A DNA stretch of 36,569 nucleotides from Chloroflexota bacterium (GTDB taxonomy: Bacteria > Chloroflexota > Anaerolineae > CG2-30-64-16), in assembly GCA_026389845.1 (NCBI GenBank), contig JAPLHB010000107.1, positions 1 to 36,569 on the forward strand, written 5' to 3'. Positions 31,979 through 36,569 of this stretch are shown piece by piece. A program made the translations under genes and the position numbers. Numbering within the stretch: the first letter of the stretch is position 1; each line of letters starts with the position of its first letter. Under the pieces are notes generated by a model. The model searched no databases. It was not told the DNA's origin and saw nothing but the letters and a program-made list of their open reading frames with translations.

Positions 31979-32704
31979 TCATGTAGAAGCCGTGCTTTGA
32001 CGCAGATGGGCCTGGATTTGCTCCAGGTGACGCTGCATCGCGTCTGCTGCAGTTTCAGGATCGCGTGAGGCGATCGCGGCAACGATGGCCTGGTGATCGC
32101 GCAACGTTTGTTCTTGCACGCCGGGCAGGGTGACCGTGCGCGCCCGGCTCGCCAGGCCCAGCCGGGTCAGACTGGCCATGAAACGCGCCAGGATCGGATT
32201 GCGCGCGGCCGTGGTGATGAGGCTGTGGAGGTGAACATCGGCTTCGAGAAAGCCGGCGGCGTCGCCGATGGCCGCAGCGGTCCGTTCCAGGGTGGCGCGT
32301 AACTCTTGTAGTTCCGCATCGGTCGCCCGTTCGGCTGCCAGGGCTGCGATGCCCGGTTCGATGACCCGGCGCGCCTCGAGCAGCTCGACAAAGGTGGAGT
32401 CGTCAAGGGCAAACACGAAGTCCAGATGTTCCACCAGCCGCTCGGGCCGCAGCGACGTGACATGCGTGCCCGAGCCTTGACGAATCTCCACGACGTTCAT
32501 CATCGCCAATGCGCGCAACGCCTCTCGCAACGCCGGCCGACTGACGCCCATGGTCGCCGCCAGCTCTCGCTCAGGTGGTAGCTTGTCGCCGGGCTGCAAC
32601 TGCTTTTCGGCAATCATAGCGAGCAGGCGCGCCGAGATGCGTTCGGGCAGCACATCTCGCCCAACGATGCCGAAAGCTGGGAGAGTGGAAGGCGATTCAG
32701 ACAC
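31979..32704 (-). CDS. GntR-family regulator with FCD (FadR C-terminal) domain
   Basis: 241 residues from GTG 32704. The winged helix-turn-helix is residues 15-85 (DKLPPERELAATMGVSRPALREALRAL, written here in two known parts: PPERELA and GVSRPALREAL). The FCD effector domain is residues 95-235, with likely metal ligands in EADVHLHS, LRDHQAIV and MQRHLEQ. Known: FCD regulators usually repress catabolic genes and release DNA when they bind a carboxylate or sugar acid effector. A palindrome TGGTAAGACCA and several TGGTC repeats lie between its promoter and start, so it is probably autoregulated and controls the hydroxylase unit that follows. Effector unknown. Confidence 0.93.
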   Translation of the reverse strand: MSESPSTLPAFGIVGRDVLPERISARLLAMIAEKQLQPGDKLPPERELAATMGVSRPALREALRALAMMNVVEIRQGSGTHVTSLRPERLVEHLDFVFALDDSTFVELLEARRVIEPGIAALAAERATDAELQELRATLERTAAAIGDAAGFLEADVHLHSLITTAARNPILARFMASLTRLGLASRARTVTLPGVQEQTLRDHQAIVAAIASRDPETAADAMQRHLEQIQAHLRQSTAST

Positions 32705-32721
32705 GTGAGGAACTCGATGAT

Positions 32722-32732
32722 TGGTAAGACCA
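32722..32732. promoter_or_regulatory. GntR/FCD-type operator palindrome
   Basis: TGGTAAGACCA (TGGT-N3-ACCA) is a perfect palindrome of the form bound by FadR-subfamily regulators. Two further TGGTC boxes on the minus strand lie 8-20 bp closer to the -10 box. It sits just after the predicted start of transcription and would block elongation or polymerase binding. Confidence 0.68.
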
Positions 32733-32748
32733 CCTGACCAGCAAGACC

Positions 32749-32777
32749 AGTATAGCAGAGGCCCCTGCGCGTGTCAA
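32749..32777 (-). promoter_or_regulatory. near-consensus sigma-70 promoter of the gntR-hydroxylase operon
   Basis: On the minus strand TTGACA (32772-32777), a 17-bp spacer and TATACT (32749-32754). This is a full-consensus -35 box and a five-of-six -10 box at ideal spacing, which explains why a repressor site is needed nearby. Confidence 0.82.
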
Positions 32778-32801
32778 ATCGTTTCAACCGGCTTTAGAGG
32801 G

Positions 32802-33275
32802 TTAGGAGGATGGAGGGGAAACGGGTGGTGCGGTCGCCTCTGTTTGCAGACGATGGTCGAGGTCTGCCAGGCCGCGGTTGACCAGCGAACGGGCGACGCT
32901 CTCAGCCAGGCGGCCATCCATGTGGCTCAGTGGGCCGGTGACCATGCCCTGGGCTTCGTATTCCAGGAGGCTTTGGGCGCCGGCGGCAGTCAGGTGGAAG
33001 ACAGCGCTGCCCCTAACGGCGCCGGCCGGCCCGCGGATTTCGCCGTCCAGCCGGATGCAATAGGGCGCGGTCGTGTCCAGGAGCTTGACGTAGGTCTCGT
33101 ACCGGCCGGCCACTGCCGGCAATGCGATCTGCATCTGGCCGCGATATTCGTTCAGACCGGCCGGTTCGAGTTTGTCGCAGCCAGGGATCAGACTGATGAG
33201 GGAGGCTGGATCGGAGATCAGCGGCCAGACCTGCTCGGCCGCGGCATGGAGGGTATGGCTGCCTGCTACTTTCAT
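32802..33275 (-). CDS. CoxG-like SRPBCC-domain protein
   Basis: 157 residues. Starts MKVAGSHTLHAAAEQVWPLISDP, the CoxG/SRPBCC opening, with LISLIPGCDKLE and a C-terminal helix. The last 20 residues are a Pro/Ser-rich tail. Known: CoxG recruits CO dehydrogenase to the membrane, or binds quinone in related systems, linking it to electron transport. Here it probably plays the same part for the NdhL/M/S/F-type enzyme. It lies between the transporter and the regulator, with its stop 25 bp from the -35 box of the next unit. Confidence 0.88.
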   Translation of the reverse strand: MKVAGSHTLHAAAEQVWPLISDPASLISLIPGCDKLEPAGLNEYRGQMQIALPAVAGRYETYVKLLDTTAPYCIRLDGEIRGPAGAVRGSAVFHLTAAGAQSLLEYEAQGMVTGPLSHMDGRLAESVARSLVNRGLADLDHRLQTEATAPPVSPPSS

Positions 33276-33307
33276 CTGGCTGCTTTCGAGTGGGGAAGCT
33301 GTGGGCA

Positions 33308-33344
33308 GGCCCTGCGGGTGTCTGAGAAAGAAGCCCGCAGGGCC
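33308..33344 (-). terminator. hairpin after the ABC permease gene
   Basis: A perfect 11-bp stem, GGCCCTGCGGG (33308-33318) and its complement (33334-33344), with a 15-base loop, just after the permease stop. There is no T-run on the minus strand. It may be a processing or attenuation point before coxG. Confidence 0.55.
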
Positions 33345-33350
33345 GGACGT

Positions 33351-34550
33351 TTATCGGTTCTTCCTGAGATACACGTCGCCGAACACCGCCAGAACCAGGA
33401 TGACGCCCTGTACCACGTACTGCCAGGCGGCTGGGACATTCATGATTTGAAGGCCATTGGTGAGACTCGCCATGATGAGAGCCCCGATCATTGCTCCAAA
33501 GATGGTGCCCACTCCACCCGCCGGGGAGGCGCCACCCAGGAAACAAGCCGCAATCGCCACAAGCTCGTAGCCATTCCCAGCGGCGATTGTGCCATAGCCC
33601 ACGTAGGACGCCAGCACAATGCCGGCAATACCGCACAGGAACCCCATCAGCACAAAGATCCTAAAGATGTTGTTGTTAATGTTGACGCCCGATAGCCGGG
33701 CTGCCTCACGATTGCCGCCGATCGCGTACGCATAGCGTCCAAATCGCGTGTTATTCGAGACATACGAGACCGCGACGGCCACCACAGCCAGGAGAAACAC
33801 TGGAATCGGGATGCCGTGGTACCGATTCACATAGTACACATACGCGACCACCAGCCCTGCAAACAAGGTTGTTTTGAGCAGGTCAGTGTAAAAGGAGCCA
33901 AGTTCAAAGCCATACTGGCGTTTTTTCTGGCGGCTGCTGAACATACTGTAAAAGAGCAGAGCCACAACCCCGGCAGCCACGATCCATCCGGCCAGAGGAG
34001 GCAAATAGCCTTGGCCGATCGCCGAAAAGTAGGGTTGGTTCGCCGCAATCGTCTTGCCTTCGGTGACGATGAGGAGCAAGCCCTTGAATACCCACATGCC
34101 GCCCAGTGTGACAATAAACGCCGGAACGCGCAAATAGGCGATGATGGAAGCCTGAATCATGCCAAACAGGACGCCCACCGCCAGGCCAATCAGCACTGAA
34201 AGCACTGCAGCTAAAAGTGCCTGATCAGGAAGCACGATCCTCCATACATCGTTCTGGAGTTTGGCAACGACCACGGATATAAAGCCGGCAAAGTTGCCGA
34301 CCGATAGGTCAATGTTGCCCGTCACGATGATCAGGACCATACCGACCGAAAGGATCGCCGTGACCGACATCTGCCGGAACAGGTTGGAAAAGTTTTGCGC
34401 TCCTAGATAGGCCCCATCCGTCACGGCAGAGAAAAATCCCCAGATAACGATCGTGGCAATGATGAGGCCATAGGTCCGGATATTGGCGCGGAACTGCTTG
34501 ACGATATCGGCAACCGCGCTTGTCGAAGATGTCGTTGAAATTGCGCTCAT
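33351..34550 (-). CDS. CUT2-type sugar ABC transporter permease (XylH/GguB-like)
   Basis: 399 residues. ATG 34550 follows AGAGGTGA. About ten hydrophobic helices are visible. Signature segments are GMVLIIVTGNIDLSVGNFAGF near helix 3 and the coupling loop region RFGRYAYAIGGNREAARLSGVN, plus CFLGGASPAGGVGT. The extra hydrophilic stretch (about residues 215-235, SSRQKKRQYGFELG) is seen in XylH/GguB. Known: this family imports xylose, other monosaccharides or nucleoside-like compounds with an ATPase and a binding protein. The linkage to a molybdenum hydroxylase suggests a non-sugar or modified substrate, but this is only inference. Confidence 0.93.
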   Translation of the reverse strand: MSAISTTSSTSAVADIVKQFRANIRTYGLIIATIVIWGFFSAVTDGAYLGAQNFSNLFRQMSVTAILSVGMVLIIVTGNIDLSVGNFAGFISVVVAKLQNDVWRIVLPDQALLAAVLSVLIGLAVGVLFGMIQASIIAYLRVPAFIVTLGGMWVFKGLLLIVTEGKTIAANQPYFSAIGQGYLPPLAGWIVAAGVVALLFYSMFSSRQKKRQYGFELGSFYTDLLKTTLFAGLVVAYVYYVNRYHGIPIPVFLLAVVAVAVSYVSNNTRFGRYAYAIGGNREAARLSGVNINNNIFRIFVLMGFLCGIAGIVLASYVGYGTIAAGNGYELVAIAACFLGGASPAGGVGTIFGAMIGALIMASLTNGLQIMNVPAAWQYVVQGVILVLAVFGDVYLRKNR

Positions 34551-34567
34551 GGAAATCACCTCTTGGA

Positions 34568-36106
34568 TTAGGATAAGACTTGGGCGATGCCGGTGGCTAA
34601 CGCCATGATTTTCTCTTGCGTCGCATCAGCGATATCGAGCGTGCAAGTGGATTGGCCTTCGTGCATGACCATGACCCTGTCGCTCATGCCGAGCACTTCT
34701 TCGAGTTCGCTCGAGATCATGATGATCGAAATGCCTTGCTCGGTCAGGTCATTCATGAGTTTGTAGATTTCGTACTTGGCGCCCACGTCAATGCCCCGTG
34801 TCGGGTCATCCATGATGAGCACCTTGGGCTTGGACATCAGCCATTTGGAGATGACGACCTTTTGCTGATTGCCGCCGGAGAGTGAATCGCAGGGAACGTG
34901 CAAGTTGGGCGCTTTGATCGCCAGGCTTTTGGCAAACTGCATGCTCGCGTTGAGTTCGGCGGCGTCGTCAATCCTGAACCAGGAGGCGAATTGATCCAGG
35001 TTTGCGAGGGAGATGTTCTTCAGGACAGACTGGATAAGAACCAGCCCGTGCCGCTTCCGGTCCTCGGGGACCAGGCTGATGCCTTCCAGCATGGCCTGGC
35101 GCGAGTTCTTGACCTTGAGCTCATGCTCCCCCAGCTTCACCTTGCCGCTCGTAATCTTGCCGTACTCGCCAAAGAGCGTCATTACTAGCTCGGTACGCCC
35201 GGAACCCATCAGGCCGGCAATGCCCAGAATCTCACCCTTGCGAAGGTTGAATGACACGCCCTTGAGCACTTCGTGGTCGGCGTGGTCAGGATCCTGAGCA
35301 TGAAGGTCCTGCACCTCAAAGATCACTTCGCCGGGCTTGCGGTTCCCCTTCGGGAAGCGTTCGTGCATCTCGCGTCCGACCATGTAGCTGACCAGTTTTT
35401 CGACGTTCAGGGCTTGCGCGGGCTGGGTGGTCACCACCTTGCCATCCCGCAAGACCGTGATCGAATCGCCGATGCGGAAAAATTCTTCGATCTTGTGGCT
35501 GATGTAGATGCACGTCACCCCGTGCTCTTTGAGCGTCCGCAAGATCTCCATGAGCTTGTCAATCTCGGCTTCGGTGAGCGCGCTGGTCGGCTCATCGAGG
35601 ACCAGGACGCGCGCGTTTTCGGAGAGCGCCTTGGCGATTTCGGTCATCTGCATCTTGCCGACGCCCAGATGCTTGACAATGGCCTGCGGTTGAATATCCA
35701 GATTGTATTTGGTCAAGATCTGCTGGGTGTCGGCGTAAAGCTTGTCCCAGTTGATGGAGCCATGCTCGACCGGCTCTTTGCCCAAGTAGATGTTTTCGCC
35801 GACCGTCATGTCGGAGACCAGGGTGAGCTCCTGATACACAACGGCGATGCCCTCTTCGATGGCTTGCCGGATAGAACGGTCCCCCAGCTTCAACTCCTTG
35901 CCCTCGTAAAGAATGTGCCCCTCGTAAGAACCCCAGGGATACACACCGGACAGGATCTTGATCAGGGTTGACTTGCCGGCTCCGTTCTCGCCGCAGAGGC
36001 AGTGGATCTCGCCGCGCCGGATCTGAATGGATACGTCACTCAAAGCCGTAACGCCCGGGAATCGCTTCGTAACGTTCTGGATGTTGAGGATAATGTCATC
36101 GCTCAT
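34568..36106 (-). CDS. CUT2-type sugar ABC transporter ATPase (XylG/GguA-like, duplicated)
   Basis: 512 residues from ATG 36106 (GAAGGAGAAG upstream); the frame runs 71 codons further through the upstream repeat without support. Two ABC domains: the first with Walker A GENGAGKST and Walker B VLVLDEPTSAL, the second with a degenerate Walker A (GIAGLMGSGRTE) and a signature LSGGNQQK. The first domain signature is GVGKMQM rather than LSGGQ, usual in this family. Two bound ATPs therefore have unequal roles. It powers uptake with the permease at 33351 and the binding protein partly seen at 36426. Confidence 0.95.
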   Translation of the reverse strand: MSDDIILNIQNVTKRFPGVTALSDVSIQIRRGEIHCLCGENGAGKSTLIKILSGVYPWGSYEGHILYEGKELKLGDRSIRQAIEEGIAVVYQELTLVSDMTVGENIYLGKEPVEHGSINWDKLYADTQQILTKYNLDIQPQAIVKHLGVGKMQMTEIAKALSENARVLVLDEPTSALTEAEIDKLMEILRTLKEHGVTCIYISHKIEEFFRIGDSITVLRDGKVVTTQPAQALNVEKLVSYMVGREMHERFPKGNRKPGEVIFEVQDLHAQDPDHADHEVLKGVSFNLRKGEILGIAGLMGSGRTELVMTLFGEYGKITSGKVKLGEHELKVKNSRQAMLEGISLVPEDRKRHGLVLIQSVLKNISLANLDQFASWFRIDDAAELNASMQFAKSLAIKAPNLHVPCDSLSGGNQQKVVISKWLMSKPKVLIMDDPTRGIDVGAKYEIYKLMNDLTEQGISIIMISSELEEVLGMSDRVMVMHEGQSTCTLDIADATQEKIMALATGIAQVLS

Positions 36107-36156
36107 AAGCTGCTTCTCCTTCAAAGGGTGAGGAGAGAGAATTCTCGAAAACAGGT

Positions 36157-36187
36157 GAGATGAGCCTCTCGTAGAGAGGCCCATCTC
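36157..36187 (-). terminator. hairpin between binding-protein and ATPase genes
   Basis: GAGATG and GCCTCTC pair with GAGAGGC and CATCTC around the loop GTA, with one mismatch (A/C) between the two stems. A short TTTT follows about 7 bases downstream on the minus strand. It probably makes the binding-protein transcript more abundant than that of the ATPase, as is common in ABC operons. Confidence 0.6.
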
Positions 36188-36248
36188 ATGTGCAAGTTTT
36201 CTGGCCCGGTCATTGCGAGGGGACGAAGTCCCCCGGCAATCCCAGGTG

Positions 36249-36405
36249 GTCACCCTGAGCGGGTTGACCCTGCGAGGTGCGTTGCGGTGAGAAGCCAGCG
36301 AAGAGCCTGTCCTGAGCATAGTCGAAGGAGTCGCGTTGTCGCGCGAGATGCTCCGCTGGTGTCACGCCGCCGCGAACCTCGATTTGTTAACCCGCTCAGC
36401 ATGAC
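36249..36405. repeat. third copy of the MITE-like palindromic repeat, with an insertion
   Basis: 157 bp. Left arm begins GTCACCCTGAGCGGGTTGA. Right arm ends AACCCGCTCAGCATGAC. The two are imperfect inverted copies, and between them lies a CCTGTCCTGAGCATAGTCGAAGG segment (shown here in two pieces: CCTGTCCTGAGC, ATAGTCGAAGG), a separate common dispersed motif. It lies in the intergenic space after the binding-protein gene. Confidence 0.82.
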
Positions 36406-36425
36406 AGATGACAGCAGCCGCCCGA

Positions 36426-36569
36426 TTACGGCTTCGCCGGGCGCTTATCGGCCGGGATGTCGCGGTAGACCTGGTCATAGGACTGGAAACCGCTCTTCAC
36501 GATGAGGTCATACACGTTGTCCTTGGTGACCTGGATGACGGGCAAGAAGTAGGCCATGACATCGCCGGT
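36426..36569 (-). CDS. C-terminus of a periplasmic sugar-binding protein (XylF/ChvE-like), partial
   Basis: 48 codons run from the window edge to TAA at 36426-36428. The end of the product is AYFLPVIQVTKDNVYDLI followed by VKSGFQSYDQVYRDIPADKR and a short basic tail. The VTKDN motif near the end is typical of CUT2 substrate-binding proteins. Being upstream of the ATPase and permease, it completes the importer. The signal peptide and most of the protein lie outside the window. Confidence 0.85.
   Translation of the reverse strand, partial: TGDVMAYFLPVIQVTKDNVYDLIVKSGFQSYDQVYRDIPADKRPAKP

Overview
The window is high-GC bacterial chromosomal DNA. Gene style suggests an environmental Chloroflexota-type bacterium (Anaerolineae or Caldilineae-like). 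This rests on many small toxin-antitoxin (TA) pairs, dispersed palindromic repeats, heptamer arrays, CUT2 sugar-type transport and molybdenum-hydroxylase operons. It is inferred from content, because no phylogenetic marker gene is present.

Left end (1-5405): a vapC toxin gene on the minus strand has been taken apart by three insertion sequences. IS-A (265-2443) has perfect 18-bp terminal inverted repeats and a 5-bp target duplication, and it splits vapC in the middle. IS-B (2681-4251, IS1182-like, CTAG duplication) and IS-C (4252-5405, IS630-like) lie against the vapC start. All three transposase genes are damaged, by a nonsense codon, a frameshifting deletion and a C-terminal deletion respectively.

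5405-8163: a REP-like hairpin, then a DUF6951 gene, a membrane protein, a small orphan, bacterioferritin (bfr) and a lysophospholipid-acyltransferase-like protein, all on the plus strand.

8241-15949: a penicillin-acylase-family hydrolase is transcribed divergently from a GH13 alpha-amylase-like / CehA-McbA-like operon. The amylase promoter is followed by 33 tandem heptamers that fill its predicted 5' leader.

16104-23774 (minus strand): a tightly packed five-gene unit reads M3 oligoendopeptidase, HipA-like kinase, DUF3037, PLP-dependent aminotransferase/epimerase, MFS exporter. Next come a TA-like pair whose antitoxin joins a Phd/YefM half to a HicB-like half, deoC, and a membrane protein.

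23909-36569 (minus strand): the most notable region. A four-subunit molybdenum hydroxylase has its Mo-binding polypeptide split in two, as in nicotinate dehydrogenase NdhL/NdhM. It is encoded with its FeS and FAD subunits, MoxR and VWA (CoxD/CoxE-like) maturation proteins, a CoxG-like protein, an EthD-domain protein, a cupin and a GntR/FCD regulator that has a near-consensus promoter and an operator-like palindrome. A CUT2-type ABC importer is encoded upstream. Directly downstream of the VWA gene is a selenocysteine tRNA (selC) with its own promoter. Together this suggests regulated uptake and hydroxylation of an unknown, perhaps heterocyclic, substrate in an organism that uses selenium. The substrate cannot be read from the sequence. 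Members of a MITE-like palindromic repeat family occur at 23.1, 27.7 and 36.3 kb.
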